Source of the DNA: Sipunculus nudus
Lineage: Eukaryota; Annelida; Sipuncula; Golfingiida; Sipunculidae
Length of the DNA: 64,000 nucleotides
Assembly (NCBI GenBank): GCA_026874595.1
Contig: CM049311.1
Span: 14,229,676-14,293,675 of the forward strand
Direction: 5' to 3'
This document shows positions 23,103 through 37,100 of the stretch, in pieces. The notes under the pieces were generated by a model. It did no database searches and was not told where the DNA came from. It worked only from the letters and a program-made list of their open reading frames with translations. Each line of letters begins with the position of its first letter. Within the stretch, counting starts at the first letter, position 1. A program made the position numbers and the translations under genes.

Positions 23103-26100
23103 GTCAGTATATTCATTATTCTACAAATTTAACCTGTATACTTTTATATTTCCAAACACTCATTTCTTCCAAAATTATGCTCTCAGTGTAATCATTTTAC
23201 ACTTTTCACCCTTTCAGTATGGTCCATTTAATTAATTATTCTAATTAATCTGCGATGTGATTTTGAATCAAATTTAATTATATTTATTTTTATTGTCATT
23301 ATTTCTTGTTTATTGTATATATTTTATTTGCCATTTTCACAGGTAGAAAACAATTTCAATTTATTATCATAGTTTATTTAAAATGATGAAAAAATCCATT
23401 TTTATTTTATGTATGGTCACTTTTGTGACAATTACATTTAACACAGACATTTAACTGCAAATTAAGGAGGTAGCACACAGTAAAGAGTGAAAAAAGAATA
23501 CATTATTCCATTGAGTTATGGATCAATTTGATTAAAATACGGGATCTGTTGGAGACCAGTAAATTAATGGTGTAGATCAAGAGACCAAAGAGGAAGATGT
23601 TTGATGGACCATAGAATCGTAATCAAGTATATCACTCATTTTGTTCTTACAACTGGCACTATTGATTTCAAATCAGCAGCAAACTGCTGGCTAAAGCTAA
23701 TGAGAACATACACTTCTTTAGCATAAATTCCACATAATTATTGGACTCACAAGCTAATTTACTATGGAAATGAGACACTTGAAATTGCGATTTGTCCTTC
23801 AGGAAATAGGAGAGGGATGATGACTTATTAAGAGTTAAGGGAAAGATTTTAGGAAATGGTGCCTCTTTCACCTTTACAGCTGCAAAGCCATAAGGAAGAG
23901 AGTTCTTCATTCTCCCAGCTGTCTTTAAACAGAATTTATTTGTTTTATTTTGTATTCAATGACTTGATTTTTCTTTATAAAAGTGATATATTCCTAATGG
24001 CTAATCATCATACCCTAGACCCGTCTTTTGTCTCGTAACAACGTTACTGGCTATAAACTTTTAATGCTTGTGTCTGGATGTTTAGAACTAGTTTTGTCAC
24101 ATAACTTGTCATACATCGCTACATTTCTTAATCAAATCCTCATGAATGTCACCATCTTTGGTCAGAGCATTTATGTTACTGTACGAGTTCCATAGCTCCT
24201 TTCTCTATTGTTCTAACTCTTTTAAGGTACAAACTTTGCAAGAAAGTCACATGACTGTAGTGTTCCTGTTTCATGCTTTCTGTTAAACTTACAAGTAGAG
24301 GGGCACTTAATAGAGTGCACACCTTTACCAGGGCTAAATAACAGGGTTCCTATTGACTCCTATATTTATGTCTGAAAAAAAAAATTTTCTCCTTTGATTT
24401 CCTATATATTTTCTTATATTTTGTTCTATACAACCATATTTTTAATATAAATGATATCACTGAATATAAATTAGTCATTACAGATCTTTTATTATTGAAA
24501 AAAAAATCACTTCTTTGTATAACTGTGTAAGTGATGCAGTTATAAAAGCACAACAATCTAAACCTATTAGACAAACCTTAATTTAGAAGCTTCTTGGAGA
24601 ATGGATGACATGCTTTAAGTGGAACATCAACTCTAGTATACATGATAGGTTTTGTTCAGCAATTTAACTCTGAACAAAGAGATCGATAAGAGTTATCTAA
24701 ACAGTCAATGTTCCATTCACTCCAATTAGATTACAGAAAATAGGTCACTCTTGCCTTATTTTTCAGGGTTTCAGTAAAATGTCTTTAGGACCTTTCTAGT
24801 TACAATATGTAACCCATATATCAGACCACAGAACAGTTGAGTGAATGGACTAAGGGCTAAAACATAACCAAATAACTTGACATGACTTAGAAGTCTCACT
24901 CTTAAAGTTTTCAAGATAAATTATAAAGATAATATCAAACAACAACACTAAAGGTTTCCATCGGAGGGGATTGAAGGTGTATCCAGCTAGGAAGATAAAA
25001 AAAAAGTAAAAGCACAGTTAAGACTGTAAAAAAGTGCAATTAAAGAATTCTGTTGCATTAATTATTACACTTACTGTTGTTAACATTGATCAGTCACTTG
25101 TATAATGTTGTGTGATGTTCCAAATTTCTTTGGAATTTAATTAAACTGGATGAATTCCAGACTTTATAACAGTTTAGTTCCTGTCTTTTTCTATAATCTT
25201 ATATTGCATTTATGATAATTATGTTGGTTTATTGAGCAGTTATTCTTCTTTTGTTTTATACATTTGTGGCAGTTTTCTTTTGAAAATATATGCTTATCAC
25301 TGGATAATTAATCATTTGTCTGATTAGCCTGTTTCTTCTTCACCATGGGTTTGCCTTTTTCTTGAACTAATTGGCAGCATATCACGTTATTTGTGTCCTA
25401 AAACTAGATTACCTGCTTAGACATTCTGTCCTTATTAGACATTAAGAGAGATTCCGTGAGGTTTATTGCAACAGCTACATCTTTCATTAGCACTGGTAAT
25501 TTGATGAATCAGAAGATGATGGTTATATATCTCTGCCAGCTAATACCTGGTTCATAAATTATAACCTATTACAAAATAGGGGACATCCAGACTCCTGTGT
25601 GTTATACTTATTACTATAGTGTTTTTACCAATTTAATCATTTCATATTCATGAGAGACTATGCCTAGATTCAGATATCACACCACTATTACTATTAGGTT
25701 TCTTTGCTACTGGCAAAAATATGTGGCCGTTTTCTTTGATTAACAAGTGAATCAATTGTTAATACTGGAATTTCTAGAGCTCATTATGCATACATTAGCT
25801 AACTATGGTTAATGGACAAAGGTTTTTATCAATGAGAGTATTAATAAACAGAAAGGGACTAGCATTTAGGATTGTGGCTCTGATCAGTAAATTTAAACAG
25901 AATAAATGATCCCTTTGTATTATATCCCATGAATACCTGAAAAGAATCCCTTGAATCAACCAAGTAGAAGTATAAAAGAGACAGGGACCATCCAGTTAAT
26001 TTGTTTCAGCCACTGCCAAATGGATTTTGGTTAATTGTTTTTTTTCTGCAAGATTAGGGAACATCTTGTAATGACAAAATAAAGCTTTGAAGTATTTTTC

Positions 26101-28769
26101 AACATGAATTAAACTGAAACCTTTTGAATGAACATTTAATACCTCACCAGGATGTGAAAGCAATCTGAGACATGTATGTAATTGATGCGATTTCTACAAG
26201 AGAGCACATACATAATAGAAAGTAGGAGAGGATAATATTAAATTGATTGGTTTTATCTCATGACATAAATAAGCATCATCTGATTAATGCTGAAGAACTG
26301 TCCAGATTTTAAGATGGAAAATAGCTAGTGAATATTTGGGTGGGACTGGATGGTTTATATGGCTAATTACTTTATAAAGCAAAGTAATTTTGATTTATAT
26401 TGATTACCTGAAAGTGTTTTTTACTATTTTAAAGCCCCCTTGATTAAAAGTTGAAATATTGTTTATGTCGAGTCCCATGTATGATGCATGACTTTTAGAT
26501 TGAGACTAAGTGAATGCTCATGTGTAGATGTGCAGAAAAGTTTGTTAAATTTGTGTTCCTGTATGGATTATATTGATAATTCAGAACTGGTTGTTAAATT
26601 TGATTGAGCAAAAAACAATACCCAATGACTGCTTATTAATTGATTATTTTATGTACCTTCTGTATTACCATTTAATCCGCTGTAAAGAATTAATAATTAT
26701 ACCTAAAACATTGACTGTGTAAATTAATTCTTAATTTATTGTACATGGATCACTCTGAAAGGTCAAATCAAATGCCTGGTTGTTGACACTTGCTCACTGC
26801 ACCATTTTAGGTTCAGTTTTAATGCTACTGTAACTACTGTTTGTCTTGTTTTTCATGTATCTCTGACAAGACTGGACCTTTTCTGGATAGGAAAATGGTG
26901 TAATAATAACTTCTTTTTGTGTCCACACACGTTTGTGTGTGATCTATAATTTATGCAAAAATGCAACCAATTCAGTTGATTATGACAGAATACATGCAAC
27001 CAGTTATTGATATATTTAAATTAATCAGCACATCACTAATTGATTATTTAACTTATATCAAAATAATTTACATTTAAATTTTATCAAGTTCAATCAAAGA
27101 GAGAAATAATATCATATATATTCTTGATGATTTTTCACCTTCTTTTGGTAAGTTTCCGTAAAGTAAGAACATTCCATTTGCAAAAATTATTCAGGTCAAT
27201 TAATTGCCTTGTACCCAGGGTTTAAGCCACGCTGGTTGGTGCCGGACTGATGTAGCAGGGAAGGACTTCTCCTGTCAAAGCTAACATTTGCAACTCACTG
27301 ACTGGTACAAAAGATCTTAAAGATAGTCAAAAAACAGTTACCAGCAATGAAACTTAAATTTAGTAATTTATTACCCCAAACTGCATTTAATTTGTAATTC
27401 ATAAGTTTGTTTACAAAAATGCCAAAATAAGCATAAAAAATAGTTATAACACATAGAACAACGCAATGATAAAGCTTATATAATCCTATAACACTGTGAC
27501 CACCTCCGCTTGCTTCACTCAAATTTGTCTAGCTATAACCCTGCTTGTACCATGTAAGCAATCAGAAAATTGACAACTACAAGCCATATATATCACATAA
27601 ATAATGTATCCCCTTCTGTTGTGGACACCCAGGCTTGTAATCATTGTATAACTATTGTTCCCTATGAGTCCATTTTTTTTTAATAAATATTAAGGTCCAC
27701 TTCATACCTGCTGCTTCCAATTCAACTATAATACACAAGACAATATGGAAGGTCCCCTAGTGTCTCATTTGTATTAGATTTAAACAAATAGAAACAGATT
27801 TCAGAAAAAGAACTTTAACATGCTGATTCTGTGAAGATCACATTTTAAACACAAATTGCTCCACAGATTCCATTACCAAAAATATGTAAAAAGTGGGAGA
27901 ATTTGTCTTTTTATTTTTGAAAATCAAAGGACCAAAACAAAATTTGTCAAATTATACTAATTACCAGGAAGAATACAATACTGAGTGACAATTCTTGAAT
28001 TATGGTACATATGAACAATTAACACAAAATTATTTTCGTTTACCTTTATGAATAAAACTTATACATTAATAATACATGTAAGGATTTCTTTGAACCTGTT
28101 AAGGCAATAGCAACAATTAATTAGTTATGTTAATACTATTTAGGAATTTGTTCAGTTAATACAGAAAGATTAATCCATAAAAATAAAAAAGTTATTCTGT
28201 TGAACACTTATTTTAATGGTGTAGCCTCATGGTTTGTTATCATCTGAGCAGAGAAATAAGGACATATCAGTGTATATTTGTCCATCAGACCCTAGATTTC
28301 ATTCAAACATTATAGATTACGTGTACAAGTATCACTCTGATTGCATCATTTGGCAACAAAAATAATAAGCCTTTCAAGATCTTTTAAGATATATAAACGT
28401 CAAGGATATTCCTGCTCCGGAGAATCTGTCATTTTTTCTTCTTATTGTCTTAACCTCTCTAACACCAATTCCTTTTTCCTGCAGTAAAATAACAATATCA
28501 CATTTTGTCTTCCTAACCTTGTCTTGGAAACACCAGCTTTCTTCCAATGCCACAAAGTAACCATTATTATTTTCACTACCATAAAGTAACCAATAGCATA
28601 TTTTGTCATCCTAATTTATCTGATTAAGTCAGTTTTATTTAGCTATCATAAAGTATTTAATATTATTTTTTTCTTCAGTAAAAGAACCAAAATTAGTTTT
28701 ATGCTTAATTTCAACCTATGTAACAACTAATTTATTTCACAACCGTAAAGTATCCAATTTTGTTTTCAG
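23103..28769 (+). other. Intron (5.7 kb) between microexon and CUB1 exon
   Basis: It begins GTCAGT and ends TTTTGTTTTCAG. It is AT-rich, with no convincing coding segment or clear mobile element. The last 220 bases carry four degenerate copies of a CATAAAGTAACCAAT-like motif (about 28551, 28580, 28645 and 28740), perhaps a decayed short tandem repeat next to the acceptor. Confidence 0.5.
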
Positions 28770-28953
28770 AATGCGACCAGCTTGTTCAGAGTGAAGGTCA
28801 TAGCAATGGATCCATAACGTCTCCAAACTACCCTGACCTCTACCCAGCCAATGTGGTCTGTCAGTATTATTTGGATGGAATGGTTGATCTCTATAATCTG
28901 GAAAATGTAAAACTGCAGATCATAGATTTAGACGTCCCAACAAAGGACAGGAG
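28770..28953 (+). CDS. CUB-domain protein, exon encoding first half of CUB1
   Basis: A TTTTCAG acceptor and a GAG/GTTAGT donor bound 184 nt. Read in the frame completed by the microexon, it starts ECDQLVQSEG and includes SPNYPDLYPANVVCQYYLDG, the classic CUB signature (SPNYP.xYP, then Cys about 25 residues after the first Cys). N-G-S is a possible glycosylation site. The segment VKLQIIDLDV is the middle beta strand. The exon ends after D-R with two bases left over, which join the first T of the exon at 47701 to give Ser. CUB domains mediate extracellular protein binding. SPNYP and the four-Cys pattern are certain enough to call the domain. The SOL-1-like family guess is mine and needs a search. 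Confidence 0.9.
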
Positions 28954-29378
28954 GTTAGTGGTTTTGCGTTATTTTATCTATTTTATGGTAGTCATTTTGA
29001 GTTTTTCTGCTTGTATTGTAAATAAGGTGTAGGTCAGGTTTAAATTGTCTCCATTTTCTTTAAACCTAATGATGCAGTGATATTATCCTTGTGCTGGCTT
29101 CACTGCTTGGAGAGTGACATATCCTCCACTCAGAACTCTCACACTGGAGGGTAACACTCTTTTGATATAACTCCAAGCAGACAGCCTAATGTGAGGCCAA
29201 ATGACCATTTTGTGGATTCCCTCTGTCAGTGAACTTCGAATATGTATGAAATATTTCTTATCATTGAAATGAGTATACTCCATTCAATAAATCAATTGTC
29301 CATCAAAAGCAGGGGACATAGAAATGGTGAGCACCAGTTTGTTCTAGCTTCCATCCATTGAAGATATACGGTGTTTAG

Positions 29379-29765
29379 AGCACAATAACTTTAGACCAAA
29401 TTGACATATACAGTCACCATACTTGCACTAGGTTAAGTTTGAATATGGTTGACCTTGACAAATTATTCAAGGTCACAAATGCAGTTTTCCTAAAATTATG
29501 TTAGCACAATAACTCTAAATGAATTAAAACCACAGTCACCAAACTAACAATGTTGATACATTTAAGAAGAGCTAGGCAAGTTCAAAGATGGATGACCTTG
29601 ACCCATTTTTGAAGGTCACAGAAGCAATCTTGCTTAAATGATGTTAGCACAATAACTCGAAAAGAATTAGAGGCACATGCAGTCACCATTGATTGAACAA
29701 TCATGCATATCATGAAGTTCAAGTTCAAGCATAGATGACCTCGCATTGTTTTCAAGGTCACATTG
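29379..29765 (+). repeat. Tandem repeat, about 2.9 copies of 133 bp
   Basis: AGCACAATAACT marks recur at 29379, 29513 and 29646. Each unit includes CAGTCACCA and a GACCTTGACnnAnTnTTcAAGGTCACA segment whose halves (TGACCTTGA / TCAAGGTCA) are inverse complements. Units are diverged. The short frames here on both strands show no protein signature. Confidence 0.75.
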
Positions 29766-30540
29766 TCATTACTGTTTGTTACTGATATTACGCTCATCTG
29801 TCATTTTTCGTGACTCTTTTTTCTCAATATTTCTCTTAATTTCTGAAAGCTATTTCCATGATAGGCAGGGAACAAACCAGCTGGGCCTGTTCCACAAATC
29901 AAATTTTCTTGTTTACACTACTCTTTATCCCCTCAAAATTCACAGTTTTTTGCCCAAGCTGCAAAATAGATAAGCATGGCAATAAACTGGAAATAAAATA
30001 ATACTTTACTATCTATAAATTCCATATAATGAAATTTAAAAAAGGTGACCAGTCACCATCATTTTATTGTCAGTGTACATGTAGGTGGGTTATTGCAACA
30101 TATTTCTCCACCGTTCTGCCTGAGGTTGTTTCTGCTCAGAATGAAGCTCTTCCAGTTTGGAATTGTGGGGATGTTAAGGACTATACTTGTCTCAACTCTC
30201 AAATTTCAAAATCTTATTTGTTACATTTCAGTGAAACACCTTCTGTGTACTTTTCACATGTGCATGCTCAAGAAATATTACTTACACCTTACTAAAAAAA
30301 CATCCATGTTTATGTAATATGCCATGAAACATTTCTTATCCAATGTACTTGTACAGACAACATTACACTGTTCATTATATTTGTACCTTCATCGCTGGTG
30401 TATTGAGAAAGCCTGGTGCATTATTGGGCTTAGATTTCAATGCCCACAAATCCTAACCAGCAGAGCTGTACTCTTGTGAGTGACATTTTATACATAATGG
30501 CATGAAACTTGAAGCTGCTCATTCACGTACCTTTTGAAAA

Positions 30541-30945
30541 AGAATTTATGTAATTTCTGGCTTCCTCTGATTATATATTAATGATTTTAGGGTAATTCTG
30601 GTCAGAAAAGTTCTTATAATGCCTCTGTGAAGGATGTATGAACTTGTTTATCAACAACATGTTTGTAAACACAGCAATGTTGACAAATGGGAAAAACATG
30701 TAACCTAAGGTGGTAAGCATATATGCGAAGGTAGAAAGGTCAATTTTTGCAAAACTCCATTTGCAAAGCTTTGGTATATCCGACTTCCCACCAGATGCTC
30801 TTGTTGAATTTGGTTTGATAATTTTGGTGGGTAGCCACATGTTATAAACAAGTTGATATAAACAAAACAAGTAGCCTGTGTGCAGGGTTTTCAATGTTTT
30901 CTGGCCAATTTTTATAAAAGCTCCAAGGGATAATCTTCAGTGTAT
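30541..30945 (+). repeat. Dispersed repeat F, copy 1
   Basis: Shared blocks with 45812 and 59690 in the same order: GAATTTATGT(G/A)ATTTCTG, TTCTTATAA(T)GCCTCTGTGA, ATGAGCTTGTTTATC-like, AACATGTAACC-like, TTTGCAAAACTC, CCACATGTTATAA and GATATAAACAAAAC. Copies differ by many indels and the reverse-strand frame 30571-30894 is not preserved in the others, so it does not look coding. A TE class could not be assigned. Confidence 0.7.
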
Positions 30946-31301
30946 GAAGGTCAGATAGGTGATTGGGCCCCTTTCAGGTGTCCATGGTGTGATATACATG
31001 TATGGTGATGATGTCACAGCAGACTTTGAAGTTCACACTCAGTATCCAGGTTGGACATGCAGATGACATTAAAGTCTCACAGATAATGTCAGAGATGCCC
31101 AAATATGTTAACTAGCTTTCAGCAGAATTTTGTTTTTCTTCAAAAGCTATAATTAACATCGACATAAAAGAAATATATATTTATTTCAGACTTATTTAAA
31201 TAATAAAAATGGGAGATTAAATATTTAGTGTTCAGAAACTGGAATAAAAATTTAACTCTGACCAAACCTTAAATGTTTAAGTGAAACATATCTAATCAAT
31301 T

Positions 31302-31304
<3 letters not shown>

Positions 31305-31348
<44 letters not shown>
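31305..31348. repeat. (TA)22 microsatellite
   Basis: An uninterrupted alternating TA run of 44 bases, followed by a short second TA stretch after GACACA. Confidence 0.95.
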
Positions 31349-31354
<6 letters not shown>

Positions 31355-34097
31355 TATATATATATTAATATAAATTTGTTTCCAATTTTCAAGATAATGT
31401 GGTTTTTAAATTGTGGGGCTTATCCAGTGGTTCAAAATTTGATTCAGTTATGGCAGATTTGTTATTAATCCCTTATATTTTGGCATATTTCTTATTGTGT
31501 GTATAAGCATGAAAATACTGATGTTAAAGTAATTAGCCAGATTTTGATATGCTTGGTCATGATAACTGAAGTGATGGCATTCAATTTAAATAATTCCTTT
31601 TCATCTGAGTTTCCGGACTTGGCCTTTCCATAGCCCATTCTTTCACTCTAGATATCAGTAATCAAACCCTCAAGTACCAGTCCTTGTCTTAAAGTACAAC
31701 AAATGAAAGCCAATACCATTTTGCAAATGTGTTCACTCAATATTTTTAAGAAGATTTGAAACTATGGCTTCTTGATAGTTTTGCAGACTGAACAAGAATT
31801 GTAGTTAAGTGTATCAAGTATTGCAGTTAAGTGTATGCAGTATGCACAAGCACCAAATTAAATGGGACAATTATGACAAGAAAGGAAGATTGGACAAACA
31901 CTTTTTGCACCACCATAGAACATGAGTTTCTCAAAAGTACTTTACCAGCTAATAGCTATGATAATTGCATCTGCTTAATTGGTGGAAATACCTGAATTAT
32001 TGATATGTAAAAGGAATGACAGCTGGAAACAGATACTTAATAACAAATTAATGTCAAAGTGAAATTGACAAAGGAAACTGATTATAACAGCATTTGAAAT
32101 TTAATCTTAAGTAGATTGCTATTAAGGGAAAAAGTACGCAATGAGCCGAGGAAATCAGCCCATCTAACTGTTATGCAAGGATATATTTATATTTCACTTG
32201 TTTCTGACAAGCATTTATTCTTTATTAGCTCAAGTGTCAACAACAGAAATTCTACATTTGCTGAAATATTTGAATAAAGCAGTGACCTTGTTTGTGTGTT
32301 TGCAGATTCAGCTGCAAATAGGCATGTTTTTGAATGAAACTTTATCAAGGCCAGAAATTTTAACTTTGGGTATGTTTTCTGGTTACTGGATCTTCAATAC
32401 TGCAGATCTTTCGGCATGAGGGGCAGTTATTTTCTCTTGTAATAAGAGAACCTGTCAGTCAGCTGGCAGTGACAAAGCTCCCAGTTTCAACAAGGGAACT
32501 GTAAACCAAACCGAAGGCCTGTCCACAAAACCTGGCCATCAATTATTTTATCAAAGGGTTATGCATAGAACAGTGACTGATTGTTGTTAAATTGCCACTT
32601 GCCTCGTTTCATGTTAGTCCATTTGTGAAGGGGAACTTGTGTTGTACCTCAAGAGAGAAAACAAGGGTGTTTCTTAATGACATTTAAGTGCACGGGATAT
32701 TGATGAACAAGCAAAACAGTTGTTTGAAACACTTTGGCAGTTCATTAGCTGCTTATTTTATTATTGTGCCAGCTAGGTTGATATGGTAAGGTGTGTAAAA
32801 TGATGGATTGTTAGTAAGTTTAAAATCATTAACTTGTTGAATCCATTACTAACATACACGCCACTGTCCACACTGTCATGTTTCCCTAGTTATATTAGAC
32901 AATCTTTCTTTACAAATATATATGTTCAAACTGAATTTATATTCAAATTACTGCAAGCATCAAAAGATATGGTAGATTTGCGTTCATTTGTTTAACAAAT
33001 ACAGAGTATTATCTAGTCATTAGATTGAAAGATCAGTAATTATGGCTTAACACAGTAGAAATTAAAGGAACCCTAGTATACTTAAAAAACAGAGAAAAAA
33101 TAGAGGAGTCAAAACAGATATTTCAAGAAATTTCAAACTCCAAGAGGAAAGTTATAAATTTATATTCAAGGATATCTATGTGTACAAACATATTTGTGGT
33201 TTGTAATAGATAAAATATGCCAAGCTTTGATCACATGTGGCTATTCCATCAGTCAATGTCAATTCCTCACACTAAGGACATCTGTTCATATATTTTCTCC
33301 TTAGGAAGCCGCCTCGGGACAATTGATACCCCTCCTTGCTCCATGGATACTTTATTACTGAACAAGTACATGTAAAGGCCATGGGGTAAAGTCTTCAATC
33401 AACAATTTGCTTGACTGCCATCATGAATGTTTTATATTTCATTCAGTGTTTCGTTTATTCTACATAAATCAATATTTTTTAAAGATTCGGTTGCATGTCT
33501 TGCATTTTAAGTAAACTTAGGCTTTAAAAATAACTCTTTCAAAACCTTGAAGAATACACTTTATTCATGCATTTTCAGCTGCCTCTTCACCAATGAACAC
33601 TCATTTAGGATTGACACTATTATAAGCTAACAGGAAAAAACAAAGAGTTAAACATGAGCTATCTACCTGCCACAATCAGATCCTGATTACCATATTAAGC
33701 AACTACCTGTATTAGGACACTTCAAAAATACGTTAAAAATCATTGGATCAACTGGATGACCACATTCAGCAACTCTGAGCATTATAACACTTACAAATTA
33801 AATGCCATAAAAATCATTGTATTCAAAAGAAAAGAGTACATTTTAGCATAAGGAAAGGGGTCAGCCACTGTTAATTACACTTGAAGATGGGACTAATTAA
33901 ATCACCTCTGACAGCATTTATATTCATATCATATAACAGAAAATTTTAAATGTTACTGGAGCATTGGTAATGATAAAACTGAAGAATATGAACAACACTT
34001 CAGTGTCCAGAATACACTACTGAAAGGAAAGAGATGCTAAAATATGTTATGACCATCTCCAGAAGACAAAACTGAAACAGAATCACAGATTAACTAC

Positions 34098-34190
34098 TTA
34101 TAAAAGGACATCATAATCTGTCACTAGAACAAAACCAAAACTTCTTATAAAAGGACATTATAATCTATCATTTGGAGAAAACCAAAACTT
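34098..34190 (+). repeat. Direct duplication, two copies of about 46 bp
   Basis: CTTATAAAAGGACAT(C/T)ATAATCT is repeated 46 bases on, and both copies continue to ...AAAACCAAAACTT. It is a simple tandem duplication with a few differences. Confidence 0.85.
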
Positions 34191-37100
34191 ATTTTCTGGG
34201 TTACAAGCATTTATAAGACATTCACACAGATTTCTTTAGACTTATAAAATAGAAGTAAAACATTTAACATGGAAGTACATGTCCATTATACTTTGATGGG
34301 TTTTATTATATATATTTTATTATACATCTATCATTACTAGCAGTAATGCTTGTATTTACCAAATGTCACTTTACTTTTGTATATATGTACTTATACTACA
34401 AATCCCTTGAGAGCTAGTTGAAGCATATAAAAGATATAAATAACAAGAAATATATACATGCTAGCTCATACCAGAAGCTTGCAGATTTTGTTTGTTAAAT
34501 TTAGGTAAACGTTAGCTTGCTATGATAGTATCATATGGACTTAAGTGCAGTAGCAGGCCTTAATATTATTGCTACAAATGTGTAGCATGTATAATAATGG
34601 TAACCATTATAACACACATGTAGATGGCCCTGGACTTAAGTGATCCACACAGCTTAAGTCCCAATATTCCAGCAGGCTTCTGCTGACCAAACATAAATCA
34701 GAAGGCTTTGTTACTTTAAGATCAGTTGTATATATGCAAACCAAAAATTACATTGATTTGGCCAAAAATAATAGTGTCCATATGAAATGACCTAATTAAT
34801 GACAATACTATTTAACTTAAATGTACCATAACTGGAATATGTCAGCATTCATATTATTAAAGGTGAGCTCCCTATAGTCTGCATTAATGATAAAGTAATT
34901 GCAGTTGAAGTCACAGTTAGATCTATAATCTTCTTCACAACAAATAAAAGGCCACCTTAATTACAATCCATATTGTCAGAAAGTATCATTTGATAAAGGC
35001 ATATAAGTTCCTGTGACGTACCATGCAGATAAGTAGTCTATGATTTATTTAGATCATTATTAAATGTCTGAAGTTTTAGATCGGAGATTAATTGTATGAT
35101 TCAGTTTTTATCATATGACAAAATACATTCATAATGTAGCACTTCATAAAAGGTCTTCCTCATTTTTCTCTCTAAGATATCAGTGAAACTTACATGGCTT
35201 GTTCTGGACATTCTGTTAAATTGTTAAGGAAAATTTTTTCTGAATATTCTAGAATATTTACATAAAAAGTAACCCTTTTCATATTGACATGCGAAATAGC
35301 TGAGGAAAAGTGTTGGTCAGGTAATAAACTTTATGATGGCGTTATTACCTCAGGAGAGGGCAATGACAATAGTTTGTGGAAGAATCTATATGGCTGAGAA
35401 GCACCAAGTTTATGGTGTCTGCATCTAATGTGCTATGTCACTTGGGAACTAGATCAGTTATTGTAGCCAGGCTCGTGTGCCAGACCATCTCCTCAGGAAC
35501 GGTGGTAATCTTCTCTGGCCCCCCAAAAGATTATGGCCATGTGGATACGGTCCTCTTCTTATCTGTCAGATCAACACCTCGCTAACTGCCTGAGAAATGA
35601 GTTTTTTGCGTAAACGGGGAAAATATGGTGTTGCATGGTCAAGGAACTTGAGAAATTTCACAAAAAATATAAATTGGTTTTTGTTGTTGCATGTTAGAAA
35701 AAGAGATGGAGAAGTGAACCATTTTTCAGTTAACCTACATGAGTTTGTTGTTATTCATCATTTCCTTTCTTGTACAGATGAAGAATATTAATATTTTAAT
35801 GCTGGTTTTCCCATTAATATGTGTCCTATGTAATAAGGAATAGGTGCATGGTTGCAGCTAGATGATACTAAGTGTTGGATGAATTCAAAGCCTGCAGTTA
35901 CAAATAAGACCGATAAGGTGAAAATATGTTTAAATTTTACCATTCTGCCTAAATGGTTTCCACTTGTATGTTTAAAATGCCAGGGGGGCTCATATATTTA
36001 GCACAAATATATTCTGGGTGCCAGTCCAAGAGGCAAAATTTACATCCTACTCAAAGACCATGTGAAATTTCTGATGCTCTTACTATTTCTTAATAATTCA
36101 CCAATAAATATCCAGCAACATTTCTCCTCAGTACACCCTATACACATTGGTCAGGCTACATTTGTTCTAGAATTGGATCCCACTACCTAACCACTGTTTT
36201 CTTTACTACTGATTCCTGCAGGTATCATCACCAGGGAACAATGTTACTGCTATTGAGAATTTAACATTGCCAGTTTCAAACTGGGGCAGACCCATTATAC
36301 CCAATAGATGATTTGGTCTGTGCCAAGTTCCCTGGTGACAGTACACATCAAACCATGCTGTAGAAGGCAGTGGTTAAGGGAAATGAATTATAAAATGAAT
36401 GTAGAGCGACCACTGCATACTGACTGTATCTCCTCATGGGCTTAATTCTTATTCTTAATTACAGACAACTTCCTTTAAAAAAACTTCAGTCCTGTGAAAA
36501 GTACATTATTTGGTCAATAACCTCTCTTATGCAAATTTCCCAAGATTGAAAACTGTGGAGGTTCCACTACATACACTCCACTTTGTTCCATCTCTGATGT
36601 AAGGTATCTAATATAGCTGGGTTTTTTTATGTTGAATTTTTATTGGTCATGAGATCAACATTACATCTGCTTGAGGAGACCTGTTACTACATACCTGCTT
36701 CATGCTATCAGTTTGTGACTAGTTTACCAATCAATATGTATAGATAATAGCATTTCCATTTGGTAGAGTGTCGTTTACTTGACAGTAAACAATTCCCAGA
36801 AAAGTGATTCTATTAAAGAGAATACGGTTCTTCTGCCTGTAGAGACCCCTGCAGGTAGAAGGACCCATTTTCTATTAGGGGCTTTTCCGGCTAGTTGTCC
36901 ACATTCTGAGCTTATTCACAAAAAATGGCAGAAGATCTACGCAAGTTGCTCCCAATTACACAGACACGCAAATGGAAGCAGTCACAGTACATCACCGACT
37001 GAATTAAGAGTATGTTTATACCTGTCTTTTTTCCTTTTTTAGTTCATAGACATTCTTATTTGTCATAAAATAAAGGATATATTGCACAATTATCCTTACA

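Noticed and set aside
30571-30894. 107-codon minus-strand frame
   Set aside because: It coincides with repeat F; the frame is broken and the protein not conserved in the copies at 45812 and 59690.
35376-35791. Open frames on + strand as possible extra exons
   Set aside because: No domain, no phase-compatible splice-site pair; CUB1 is already complete without them.
36779-37042. 87-codon + frame, locally less AT-rich
   Set aside because: No recognised domain and no acceptor/donor pair in a compatible phase.
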